NCBI GenBank assembly: GCA_034521715.1
Contig: JAXHLY010000002.1
Location: forward strand, 124,001 to 188,000
Source of the DNA: Methylohalomonas sp034521715
GTDB lineage: Bacteria; Pseudomonadota; Gammaproteobacteria; Methylohalomonadales; Methylohalomonadaceae
DNA: 64,000 bases
Reading direction: 5' to 3'
In this document: positions 9,350 through 19,087 of the stretch, in pieces
How the letters are laid out: every line of letters starts with the position of its first letter
Position numbering within the stretch: the first letter of the stretch is position 1
Translations under genes and position numbers: made by a program
The notes under the pieces: generated by a model
The model's input: only the letters and a program-made list of their open reading frames with translations
The model's database searches: none
Told to the model about the DNA's origin: nothing

Positions 9350-11337
9350 TCAGGGCCGGGCCTCGGGCAGTTGCCGGGCGCGGGCCGCAAGCTGTTCGAA
9401 CTCGGCACTGAACTCCTGCTGCTGGCGGCCGGTTTCGCCCGCCATCAGGACCTGCAAACGGCCGTCACCGGTTGTGGTCAGCTCGAACCAGATGCGCCGT
9501 TCGGCGATGTAAAACAGCATGAAGATGCCGGCCAGGAGCAGCAGGAAACCGGGATAGACCAGCAGCTTGCCGGGACTGCGGGCGATCATCAGCCCCGAGG
9601 CCTCGCGGTGCTCGAAATCCGTCAACGCGACATAGAACGGCGCACCGTAATTGGGGACTGCCGCCAGTGCTTCGACGGCATCTTCGAGAAACCGTGACTG
9701 GGCCTCGCCCAAGCCATCCGTTACCGTTACTCCGGCATCGTCGAGTACCTGCAGGTAAAGTGACTGTACGCCGTTATGCAGCAGCCTGACATAGGCTTGT
9801 CCCGCCAGCTCGTGTTGATCCGCCGGCACGGTCTGCTCGATGTGGTCGATGATTGCACCGTAGCCGCCGTCACGGAACAGTCTCAGTATTTGCAGCATGG
9901 CGGCAGTGATCCGCTCACCGATATCCGCCGTTATATCTTCCAGCTGCGCCAGTGTTGCCGCGGCGCGGCCATTGATGACTTCACGCAGGCGCTGATCGTT
10001 ATGCAGCAGTTGCAACAGCGCCAGAAAGCGTGCCGGGGTGCCGGATTCGTCGGCCGGTATGTAAAGGTAACGAAATTCGTCCGCGGTCTGCGCGCGCGTG
10101 CCGCTCAGCAGGTATTGGCGGTCGTCAATTGTGACCGGATACATGTAATTCAGGTATTCGCGGGCGGTACCGTCCGGGCGTCGCAGCTTGAAGCTGAAAC
10201 TGGGGCCGTTGTCGCGAAAGTCATTGCCCCGCCTGACGGCGGCGGTTTCGCGGACAATGTTGTGCAGGCGAAAATCATCCAGTTCCAGCCGCAGGGTCTG
10301 TTCCGGCGTGGTGACATTCACAGTTTCATTGATCCGTGCCGAAACAGTGAGGTCGTCCGGGCCTTCGCCGGTCAGCGGATGCAATTCAGATCCAGCTTTG
10401 AGCCGCCATCCTCGAAACTTGCCTGATAAATATTGAAACCGCGATAGCGCAACGGATGATTCACGGCAATGGTTTCCTCGATGGTGACATCGGCATCCGG
10501 ATCGCGCAGCACGATATCGCTTTCGAACGATTTCGGTTGACCGCTGCTGTAATGCTCGACGCGGAACTCCTTGAGCCGGATCTGGAACGGCAGCTGCTGC
10601 ATTACATAGCCGGGGCCGAGGCCGATAAAGGCGAAATCCGCACTAGATCCTTCCGGGATCGTGATGCTGGCGCGAAACGAGGTGTTGTCGGGGCCGATAC
10701 GACTGGCGGCCGGGACCTGCGAGGCCGGCAGGTCACGGGTTTCTATCTCCAGGCTGCCGGTCAGGGTGCGTAGTTTCATCGGGATGTTGCCGTCGAGCAG
10801 ACCGCCGACGCATATAACCACCACTGCAAGGTGTGTACAGATGTAACCCAGCCGGTTGATGGAGCCTTTCTTGGCCGCGATCAACGTGCGCTGTGCCGTC
10901 ACCTGTGTACGCTGGCGGTAGCCGTGTGCCGCCAGCAGTTCCTGCAGCTGGGCCATGCACGTTTCCGTCGGGCCGTACCGGTACCACTGCCAGGTGTGCG
11001 GCATGCCGGCCAGTACCTTGCCGTGCAGTTGCTCGCGGAAATCGCGTGCGCCCCGGAGGATGCCCGGACCATTCTGGATCAGGCACAGGCTGGTCGATGC
11101 CACCAGGAAGGCAAGCAGGATCAGAAACCACAGTGAGCTGTAAACATCGTACAGGCCCAGGCTCAGATAAACCTGGTGCCAGAACGGCCCGAACTTGATG
11201 ATGTAGTCCTGATACGGCTGGTTCTGCTGCAAAAGCGTGCCGATCACCGAGGCGATCGCCACGGCTGCGAGCAATGTTACCGCCAGCGGCATGGAGCCGA
11301 GGAAGCGCAGTGCTCGCGAAGAAATCAGGTCTGTCAT
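9350..11337 (-). CDS. resB: System II cytochrome c biogenesis protein ResB (Ccs1), frameshifted
   Basis: Partner of CcsB in the heme-export/ligation complex. The start MTDLISSRALRFLGSMPLAV at 11337 is followed by transmembrane segments with the conserved FGPFWHQVYLSLGLYDVYSS. A large periplasmic domain and a last transmembrane helix (LLVYPGFLLLLAGIFMLFY) follow. Frame is lost near 10380, where one missing T would restore LDLNLHPLTG; both halves are otherwise uninterrupted. Corrected length is about 662 residues, normal for ResB. It follows the cytochrome c4 gene by 85 bases, so c4 is a likely client of the encoded machinery. Confidence 0.9.
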
Positions 11338-11422
11338 CGGCGGGCCGGGGACAAAACTAGGCACGCAAGCTGGCGACGGCTGGCGCAATGCATGCCGCAG
11401 CTTTTAGACAACGATACACTGA

Positions 11423-12043
11423 TCAATGCAGACCGCTGATGTAATTCGCCAGGGCCTCGATCTCCGCAGCCGTCAGTTTTTCAGCAATATCTTGCATGAT
11501 CCGGGCCTGACTGCCCTGGCGGTCGCCGCTGCGATAGGCTTTCAGGGTCGCGGCTGTATATTCAGTATGCTGGCCGCTGATTTTCGGATAGCCGATATAG
11601 GGTATGCCGTTGCCGCGCGGACCGTGGCAGGCGATGCAGGCGGGCATACCGTCATCCTGCTTGCCGGCACGATACAGTGTCTCTGCGGTTTGCAGGTCGG
11701 CACTTTCCTTTGCACCGCCCGGGCTCATTGATTGCGAAGCGTACCAGGCCGCCAGATCCTGCATGTCCTGCTCACTGAGGCCCTGCACCATCGGCGCCAT
11801 CTGTTCGTTCTTGCGGTCACCGGATTTGAATGCCTGTAGCTGCGAAACAATGTAATCCGGGTGCTGCCCGGCGAGTTTCGGCCAGACGGGATTATTGCTG
11901 TTGCCGTCGGCACCGTGACAGGCGGCGCAGGCCTGCGCTTTCTCCTCGCCCCGTTCCGGATCACCTGTGATCCCGGCGGACTGGGCCTGCACGGCGACAA
12001 GCGGGCAGATGATCATCAGCGGCACGGCAATGAATCTCAGCAT
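11423..12043 (-). CDS. diheme cytochrome c4
   Basis: 206 residues: a signal peptide (cut near AQSAG) and two homologous class I cytochrome domains. The heme sites are CAACH near residue 38 and CIACH near residue 136, each followed by a PKLAGQH or PKISGQH motif. The methionine ligands are in QMAPMVQGL and QARIMQDIA. Cytochromes c4 pass electrons to terminal oxidases or nitrogen-oxide reductases in the periplasm. AGGA precedes the ATG at 12043. It is divergent from engB, an arrangement common in gammaproteobacteria. Confidence 0.93.
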   Translation of the reverse strand: MLRFIAVPLMIICPLVAVQAQSAGITGDPERGEEKAQACAACHGADGNSNNPVWPKLAGQHPDYIVSQLQAFKSGDRKNEQMAPMVQGLSEQDMQDLAAWYASQSMSPGGAKESADLQTAETLYRAGKQDDGMPACIACHGPRGNGIPYIGYPKISGQHTEYTAATLKAYRSGDRQGSQARIMQDIAEKLTAAEIEALANYISGLH

Positions 12044-12214
12044 CTTCGGTTTCCTGTCATTGTTGGAATAACGGCAGTTGTGGCGGCGGCTGCAACCGGG
12101 CGGGTATTGTAAGCGGCAAGCGGCACGGATGCGAGTTGTCGCCGTGCAACTTGATGATTATGCCGCTAGACTCGACGGATTTGATCACGGCCATTCAGAA
12201 CCAGTTCGAAAAAC

Positions 12215-12826
12215 ATGTCCAGTCAGCTCTATCAGCAAAGCCGCTTCATGCTCGCCGCCACCCGGCTCGACCAGTGCCCGGAGGATATCGGTATCGAGGT
12301 CGCCATCGGTGGCCGCTCGAATGCCGGCAAGTCCAGTGTCGTCAATGCCATCTGTGGCCGCCGGGCGCTGGCGCGGGTATCGCGCACGCCCGGGCGCACG
12401 CGGGAATTGCTGTTTTTTGAACTTCTGCCCGGTCGCCGGCTGGTGGATCTGCCAGGCTACGGCTATGCCAAGGCGCCGGCGGCACAGGCACGCCAGTGGC
12501 CGGCCATGATCGAAAATTATTTCGCCGGCCGCGATTCACTCCGCGGCGTGCTGGTCGTTATGGATTGCCGGCATCCGCTGCAGCCGCTTGACGGCCAGAT
12601 GCTGGAATTCTGCCTGGCACATGACCTGCCGGTACATGTGCTGCTCAACAAGGCCGACAAGCTGTCGCGCGGCAAGGCCCGCCAGACGCTTGATGATGTT
12701 CACCAACAGTTACCGGCCGGCGTGACGGTCGAGTTGCTGTCGTGTCTCGATACCACCGGTCATGAGTCGCTGCGCCGGCACCTGGATACATGGCTGACAG
12801 AGGACACGGCCGTAGGGATACAGTGA
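12215..12826 (+). CDS. engB: ribosome biogenesis GTP-binding protein EngB (YihA/YsxC)
   Basis: TrmE-Era-EngA-EngB family GTPase needed for 50S subunit maturation. G1 is GRSNAGKSS, G2 a Thr in TPGRTRE, G3 is DLPGYGYA, G4 is NKADK and G5 is SCLDTTG. 203 residues is the family length. No strong Shine-Dalgarno sequence precedes the ATG at 12215. The reading frame is intact. Confidence 0.95.
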   Translation: MSSQLYQQSRFMLAATRLDQCPEDIGIEVAIGGRSNAGKSSVVNAICGRRALARVSRTPGRTRELLFFELLPGRRLVDLPGYGYAKAPAAQARQWPAMIENYFAGRDSLRGVLVVMDCRHPLQPLDGQMLEFCLAHDLPVHVLLNKADKLSRGKARQTLDDVHQQLPAGVTVELLSCLDTTGHESLRRHLDTWLTEDTAVGIQ

Positions 12827-12840
12827 CTGCCGGGAATTTT

Positions 12841-12963
12841 AAAAAAAAGGCCCCGGTACGTTCGTTGGGGAGGGAGGGCACACCGGGGCCAGAAGGTTAC
12901 CCGGCTGGGGAGACCGGGTTGGGTTCCCACCCTGGGGGCAGGGCGGAAATTTCTTGCTAGGGA
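12841..12963 (-). ncRNA. candidate small RNA at the Spot 42/ErsA locus, C-rich loops
   Basis: On the minus strand, convergent to engB, about 120 bases can form three hairpins in a row. Hairpin 1 (12946-12927) pairs CCGCCCTG/CAGGGTGG around CCCC. Hairpin 2 (12919-12899) pairs ACCCGG/CCGGGT around TCTCCCCAG. Hairpin 3 (12890-12849) is a terminator with a CCCTCCCTCCCC-containing loop and an eight-T tail. A weak promoter TTGAAA-17-TATCCA lies at 12998-12970. Spot 42 in enterobacteria and ErsA in Pseudomonas occupy the same convergent position next to engB. Homology is inferred from position and layout only; the C-rich loops could pair with Shine-Dalgarno sequences. Confidence 0.55.
12849..12890 (-). 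terminator. intrinsic terminator of the candidate small RNA
   Basis: GGCCCCGGT and ACCGGGGCC form a nine-pair perfect stem, followed on the minus strand by eight T residues (12848-12841). No protein gene on the minus strand ends here, which argues for an RNA gene upstream. Confidence 0.88.
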
Positions 12964-13343
12964 CTACATTGGATATGGGCGGTAGGCAAAAGTTTCAAGG
13001 TCTGGGCCAGGACTTTACCCCGAATTTTTTATGCACAATGGCCGTAATGACCGTATATGTGCAATGCAACATTAACGAATTCTTGACAACACCGTGTCAA
13101 ATGCGCCCGGGATTGAAGTAAACTGTTGATATTTATGGCTAAAAACGGACTGGTTAAAATTTAATACATCTGTCATAAAGCCAGTGATTCCGGTGCCTGA
13201 AGCGCGATGCCCGCAGAAGATCCACAGAGTTATCCACAGAATCTGTGAATAAAAAACGCTTCCCCTATGGTGGCAATATGTTAATCCGCCTTGGTTAGAA
13301 ATGACCTTAACTATGTCGGCTAACTTGATAGGCGCCGCCGTGG
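12964..13343. other. gene-free stretch with a DnaA-box-like sequence
   Basis: No supportable reading frame. The stretch is AT-richer than its surroundings from about 13080 on. It has one exact TTATCCACA at 13230-13238, next to a related ATCCACAG, and a partial dyad TCCACAGAATCTGTGA. It probably holds the promoter for the small RNA at its left side. One DnaA box is not enough to call an origin. Confidence 0.5.
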
Positions 13344-14801
13344 CTATTGCACGATTTTCAGCAGCCGCCCCGGCGCAATCTCGCCGTCCGGATAGTCGCC
13401 GTTCAGCAGCCGCAGCCGCTGCTCGGCAAAGTGTTCCAGGGGCGATTGGCGCGCCATTGCCGCATAGGTAGCGTCGGCCCCGCCTTCGATCAGCGCCAGA
13501 CGCAGCGGCTGCGCCAACAGGCGCTCGTTCGATGTCAGCGCATGAAAACTGCGAGCGCTCTGCAAGAAGGCGCGATCATGCTCGGCCGCCAGCTGCGATC
13601 CCTTGCTGGCGCCGATGAGGGTGTAGGCCTTGTCGCGAAACAGCACGGCCGTGATGCGGGCGGGCCGGCGTCCCGACTGGGTATTCACGACTGTGCGCAG
13701 GGTGTAGGCCGGCAGGCCGTTGATGCGGAATTCGTTTTCTTCGGCGATGCTGCCCGGCCGCAGGCGATCCAGCAGGTACTCGCGCGGCGACATGCGCTTG
13801 CCCAGATCCTCCGCCAGGAGGATCAGTTGCGCATCACCCCCCGGCGCCGTGGCGACGACCTGCGCCGGGCGGTTGTCGATGCGCCAGCCGTGTGGGAATT
13901 TCAGGGCGAAATCCAGCTCGGCGTGATACAGCGTACTGCCGCGAACGATGCCCTCGCGGGCACCATCGCCGTAGACCAGGCCGTCGATCAGGTTCAGGAA
14001 TGCCTCGCGTCCGACGACTGGCTCGCCCAGCGTCCGCAGGGAGCGGGCGGTACCCACGATCTCCTGCAGGCGCGTGTCATTATCCGGATGTGTGGCGAAC
14101 AGGCCGTGGTAGCTGCTCGGTTCGCGGCCCTCCCGGCGCGCGATCTCATTGGCGAATTGTTGCTGGTTCTTGAGTACAGCGAGTACGTCAAGGATGCGCT
14201 GCGGGTCATAGCTGCTGCGGGCCATGTAAACGGCACCGAGTCGATCGGCCTCGAGTTCGTGTTCACGGCCATAGCCGCGGAGGATGGCCGTGCCGGCGAT
14301 ATTCACCAGTTGGCCGGCAGCGGGCGTGTTCATGCCGGGGATAAAAATGGCGCCCAGCGTGGCACCGATGTTGGCCAGCTGTGCGGCACTGTACTGTTGT
14401 ACCGCATGGCGTGCCGTGACGTGGCCGATCTCGTGACCGAGCACGGCGGCGAGGCTGGCTTCGTCGTTCAGGTAGGCGAGCAGGCCGCGGGTGATGTAGA
14501 TGTAGCCGCCGGGCAGCGCAAAGGCGTTGATGTCCTTGCTGTCGAGCACCGTGAAGCGGTAGATGAGTTCGGGCCGGTGGCTGTTGGCGGCCAGCCGGCG
14601 GCCGATTTCCTGTACGTAGCGCTGCAGCTCGGGGTCGTCGTATTCACCAAAGGCCTTGATAACCTCGGCATGGGTCTGCCGGCCGATGGCGATCTCCTGC
14701 TGCTCCGACATGAACACGATGTCCTGGCCACCGGTCACCGGGTTGGTGGCGCAGCCGCCCAGCAGGGGCAGCAGCAGGATCAGGGTGTGCAGGAATCTCA
14801 C
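13344..14801 (-). CDS. BepA-like M48 metalloprotease lipoprotein
   Basis: 485 residues, close to the length of Escherichia coli BepA (487), a periplasmic protease-chaperone acting on the outer-membrane assembly pathway. The N-terminus is a signal peptide with a lipobox (LPLLGGC), so unlike E. coli BepA it is probably lipid-anchored. The catalytic motif is HEIGH in VLGHEIGHVTARHAVQQYS near residue 136. The downstream ligand is in HELEADRLGAVYMARSSYD. Residues beyond about 260 form the C-terminal region, less conserved here. The frame is intact. Confidence 0.85.
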   Translation of the reverse strand: MRFLHTLILLLPLLGGCATNPVTGGQDIVFMSEQQEIAIGRQTHAEVIKAFGEYDDPELQRYVQEIGRRLAANSHRPELIYRFTVLDSKDINAFALPGGYIYITRGLLAYLNDEASLAAVLGHEIGHVTARHAVQQYSAAQLANIGATLGAIFIPGMNTPAAGQLVNIAGTAILRGYGREHELEADRLGAVYMARSSYDPQRILDVLAVLKNQQQFANEIARREGREPSSYHGLFATHPDNDTRLQEIVGTARSLRTLGEPVVGREAFLNLIDGLVYGDGAREGIVRGSTLYHAELDFALKFPHGWRIDNRPAQVVATAPGGDAQLILLAEDLGKRMSPREYLLDRLRPGSIAEENEFRINGLPAYTLRTVVNTQSGRRPARITAVLFRDKAYTLIGASKGSQLAAEHDRAFLQSARSFHALTSNERLLAQPLRLALIEGGADATYAAMARQSPLEHFAEQRLRLLNGDYPDGEIAPGRLLKIVQ

Positions 14802-15015
14802 GGGTTCGACGCCTCGCCGAAATCAGGGGTGTAACATATAGACCGCCAGGATAGGGAAACAGTGCCCCCTGTATTGAATCCGCGAATTCTAATTATTGGC
14901 CCGCAAATGACAATTCCGGGTAGTGGCCCAGTTTGAATTTCCCCGCTTCTTGTAAGAGCCCCGATTCTTGGGTGGTTCGTCCTTGAACGGAAAGGGGCCG
15001 CAAATTTTTCAGTGT

Positions 15016-17617
15016 TTACGTTGTGGCGGCACTCCTGGCGGGCAGCTTTAACGCATAATTCTCCAGCGAGAAGGCTTCCGCCCAGCGGCGCAGTTGCTCC
15101 GCTTCAACCGGCCGGGAGAAATAGTAGCCCTGGATTTCCGTGCAACCCATCTCATGCAGCGCTTCGACCTGTTCACCGGCGTCGACGCCTTCGGCCACGG
15201 TTCTGATGCCGAGGGAGTGCGCCAGGAAGATGGTCGCCGCCACCACGCTGCGCGTGCGCGGGGATTCCAGCATCCGGATGACGAAGGAACGGTCGATCTT
15301 CAGCGTATGGATGGGCAGGCTCGCCACGTAACTCAGGGACGAATAGCCGGTGCCGAAGTCATCGATGGCGACCACGATGCCCCGTTCCTTGAGCCGGTTG
15401 ATCAGATCCTGGACCATGGCAGGCTCATTCATCAGCGTGGATTCGGTGATCTCCAGCTGCAATAACTCCGGGTTGAGCTTCCAGGTATCCAGTAGCGTGT
15501 CGATCCGGTCCAGGAAATCGGGATCGCGGAAACTGTTCACGGAAATATTGACCGCCACCGGCATTTCGAAGCCCTGATCGCTCCACGAGCGGCACTGCTG
15601 CACAGCGTCCTCCAGAACCAGGTAGGTCAGCGGGTCGATGAGCCCGGTTTGTTCCGCGATGGCGATGAATTCGGCCGGGGGCATCAAGCCCTGTTCGGGA
15701 TGCCGCCAGCGGACCAGGGCTTCGACACCGGAGATCCTGCCCGTACCGATATCCACCCGGGGCTGGTAATGCAGCACGAACTGGTTCTCCTCGATGGCCG
15801 TGCGCAGTTCCGTGATCAGGGCAAGATGGCGCGGGGTTTCCGATTCCGTCGGCCCGCTGTACAGTTCAAATGCTGTTCCGTTCCGTTTTGCGTGCCGCAT
15901 CGCCATAGCGCTGCGCAGCATCAGGGCCTCGGGGTCCAGTCCGTGATCGGGCGCCAGCGCCGCGCCGGCGCGCATCTGGATGCTGATGGGAATACCCGCC
16001 TGCCGGAAGGGTTCGCCCAATAACCGCTCGATACGCCGTACACAATCCCGCGCATTATCGAGGCCACCTTCGCTCAGTAAAACCGCGAATTCGTCGCCGC
16101 CGATCCGCACCGGCATCTCGCCTTCACGCAGGGCGTCACGGAGGCGACTCGCGATCTGCTGCAGCAGTTCGTTCGCCTGCCGCACCCCGATGCCGGCCTG
16201 GATTTCGCCGAAGCGGGTTACGTTCAGGGTCAGGAGGGCGCACTGTTGCCCGGCAGGCAATGCGTCGACGGTTCGCTTCAGTGTTTCCATCAGCCGGTTA
16301 CTGTTGGGCAGATCGGTCAGTTCATCGAAATAGGCGAGATACTCGATGCGTTCCTCGGCGAGTCTGTGTTGTGCCTGTGCGCGCAGGGTGACAATGCCGA
16401 AGGCAAGATCGCCGGCCAGTTCCGTCAATAAACGAAGTTCTTCGTCATCGAAGGCTTCCGGTTCGTTGGCATAAATCATCAGCGCCCCGAATGTAATACC
16501 TGCCGAATCCTTGAGCGGCAGCGCGATTGAAGACTGGTAGTCGCGCCGGCACGCCTCGTCGCGCCACGGTGCCATGCTCGGATCAGTGGAAATGTTCTGG
16601 CTGATCTGAGGCTCACCGGTACGGATCGCCCGCCCGGTGGGTCCGAGGCCGCGCCCTTCTTCTTCCGACCAGCTGATGCGGACACTTTCCAGATAGCCGG
16701 CTTCAAACCCGGCCTGCGCCACCGGCTGCACGCTCTTTGCCTCGTCTTCCTGTTTGAACCCGACCCAGGCCAGGCTGTAGCCGCCCAGGCCCACGCATAA
16801 CCGGCAGATGGCATCGAGCAGGGCGGATTCCTCTTTTGCATGGATGAGCTCCGAATTCCCGGCGCTTTGCAACCGCAGCGCACGGTTGAACCTGAGCAAT
16901 GCCTCTTTTGCCCGTTTCCGTTCAATGGCCTCGCCGACCTTAAGGGCGACCTGCTTCAGGAGCTCCCGTTCTTCCTTGAGAAACGGGCCTTCATCCTCTT
17001 CGGGACGTTCATCGAGATAGAAGATTTCGACCGTGCCCGCGTTACGGTCACTGACGATGATATCTTCCCGCTGTTGCCAGGCGGATTGGCGAAAGCCCTT
17101 GCTGGTATACGCGCGGCCATCAAGGGTGATTCTTGCCGCCGCGATTTCCGGATACTGCCAGCCGGGAGGAAGAACATCGGCCACGGTCTGCAGCATTTCC
17201 TCCAGCGGATCTTCGGCATTAAGCAGTATTTCGGCAACATTACGGACGCAGGCCTGTTCCTTGATCCGTTCTCGCAATTTTTGCGACGTTTCCAGCAGAG
17301 CCAGTTCATTAAGCTTGCGCTCGGTGACGTCGCGCAGATAGATGACATCGTAGGATTGCTTCCGACAAAGTGGTTCGGGAACTGCGGACATCGGCGGTGA
17401 CCGTGCCCCGCCGCGGATGGGTGATCTGGATCTCGGTGGGACTGTCGGCCGTGATGACGTGTCCAAAGGACTGTCCCAGCAATTCGGCCGCCGGCCGGCC
17501 GAACAGCGCTTCGCCCGCCGGGTTGGTATAGACGATGATGCCGTCGGCGTCGAGCACGAGCACGGTATCGCTGGCCTCTTCCACCAGATGCCGGAAGGTT
17601 GCGGCGCCCGGTTTCAT
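15016..17617 (-). CDS. PAS-GAF-GAF-GGDEF-EAL cyclic-di-GMP signalling protein, frameshifted
   Basis: About 866 residues after correction. An N-terminal PAS domain (FRHLVEEASDTVLVLDADG) is followed by two GAF-like domains (about 110-280 and 300-430), GGDEF and EAL domains. GGDEF is intact (IGGDEFAVLL), and EAL keeps VEALVRW, DDFGTGYSSL and KIDRSF, so both cyclase and phosphodiesterase activities are possible. Near 17360 one extra base breaks the PAS-GAF junction (SEA-S-YDVIYLRDVTER). The ATG at 17617 overlaps the stop of the preceding gene as ATGA, so it is translationally coupled to the kai operon. Confidence 0.87.
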
Positions 17618-18805
17618 CTGGAAGCTTCCCGGGGCCCGGGTTTCTGGGCCATTTCAGAGCGGTTGCGGGTTTCCTTGGCCTTGTAGAGGGCCTGGTCCAG
17701 GCGTATGAGCGTATCCTGCCGGCTTTCGCCAGCACGGTACTTCGGCGATACCCAGGCTGATGGTGATGTATCCCGCCTCCGGAAACGCGGTACGAGCTAT
17801 TCGCTTTCGAATACGTTCGGCCAGGACCTGCGCCTGGTCACCGTCCGTCGCCGGCAGCAGGATCATGAACTCCTCGCCGCCCCAGCGCGCCGTGATGTCG
17901 ATGTCGCGCACCTCGTCCAGGGTCAGTTCGGCCACCTGCTGCAGAACCCGGTCCCCCGTGTCATGTCCGTGGCGGTCGTTGACCGCCTTGAAGTGATCGA
18001 GATCGAACATGATGAGGGAAAACACGTCGCCGTAGCGCGCTGTGCGGCGCATTTCCTCATCCAGATGCTGTTGCAGGGCGGCACGATTGAAGAGACCGGT
18101 GAGATAGTCGTGATGAGCAAGCTGCCGCAACTGGTTGATGGCGGTCATGTCCGAGAAGATAGCGACGTAATACATCAAATCGCCGTTATCGCGGTGGACG
18201 GGGCTGATGCTCAGCCACTCCTGGTATATCTCGCCGTTCTTGCGGCGTCGCCACAGCGCGCCCGTCCAGTGCCCCTCGCGCTCCAGGATGCGCCTCATTT
18301 CCGTAAAGCTCTCTTCATCTTCCTGCCGTCCCGTCCGCTGCAGTTCCGGGGTATGCCCCAGGGCCTCCTCCTCCGTGTAGCCGGTAATCGTGGTGAAGGC
18401 CGGGTTGACGGCGACGATGGTGGTATCCGGCCGGGTGATCATCAGGCCCTGATCGATGGCGTCCAGGGCGACGGAAGATTGCCGCAGCCGTTCTTCAGCC
18501 TGGACGCGCTCGCTGATATCGCGCAGATAGACGGCGGTATAGGGAATATCATCCAGCCGTATGGTCGTGCTGCGGGCATTGGTCGCCACGTTTCCACGCT
18601 GGGGATGGGGGATATAGATATCGGATTGTTCCTCGGCCGTGGAGATACCGCCGAATTCCTCTCCAATCAGATTGGCCAGGGGACGGCCGAAAAGTTGCTC
18701 GGCGGCGGGGTTGGCGTAGGCAACAGTACCGGCGGGATCGAGCAGCAGAATCGTGTCGCTGGACTGTTCGACCAGAGACCGGAATGCCGCCTCGTCCGGA
18801 AACAT
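17614..18805 (-). CDS. PAS-PAS-GGDEF diguanylate cyclase, frameshifted at 3' end
   Basis: Two PAS domains (residues about 1-110, FRSLVEQSSDTILLLDPAG, and 125-240) precede a GGDEF domain with active-site WGGEEFMILL and the DxLTGLFNR entry motif. Near 17757 one extra G throws the frame. Without it the domain closes normally with LIRLDQALYKAKETRNRS and the protein ends EASR, stop at 17614, about 396 residues. Start and stop both overlap neighbours (TGATG with kaiB, ATGA with the next gene). The first PAS resembles that of the next gene, suggesting duplication. Confidence 0.87.
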
Positions 18806-19087
18806 CAGTGCTCCTTGAGATCGAGGCCGATGAGCACCTTGTCCAGTTCCGAGAGGTCGCCGACAATGCGTCGTAACGGCTCCGGCAGCTTCTTGATGAC
18901 CACGGGCGTGGCCAGGATGCGCTCGTCTTCGGCCAGTTGCGGCCGTTCCAGGATGTCGATTACCTCGACATCAACGCGACGGCCGTCTTCCTCCAGCTCG
19001 GCGACAAGCCTGCGCAAATTGTCGATGGCGCGTTCGGCCGTGGCGGTCGAGCCCGGCGATGTAGAGACGCAGAACAATGGTGGTCAT
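18805..19087 (-). CDS. kaiB: KaiB-family protein, frameshifted
   Basis: Thioredoxin-like fold-switching partner of KaiC. It begins MTTIVLRLYIAG, the standard KaiB opening. One extra G near 19050 breaks the frame just before STATAERAIDNLRRLV. The rest includes VIDILERPQLAEDERILATP and VVIKKLPEPLRRIVGDL, matching the KaiB core. Corrected length is 93 residues, typical. Its start overlaps the kaiC stop as ATGA, and its stop overlaps the next start. No kaiA is nearby. Confidence 0.9.

Noticed and set aside
13230..13238. Exact DnaA box TTATCCACA in an AT-rich gap, possible origin
   Set aside because: Only one exact box and one weak neighbour, no dnaA/dnaN/gidA genes or 13-mer array near.
13347..14834. 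495-codon plus-strand frame opposite the BepA-like gene
   Set aside because: Exact antisense of an intact M48 gene with HEIGH; high GC third positions keep the opposite strand open.
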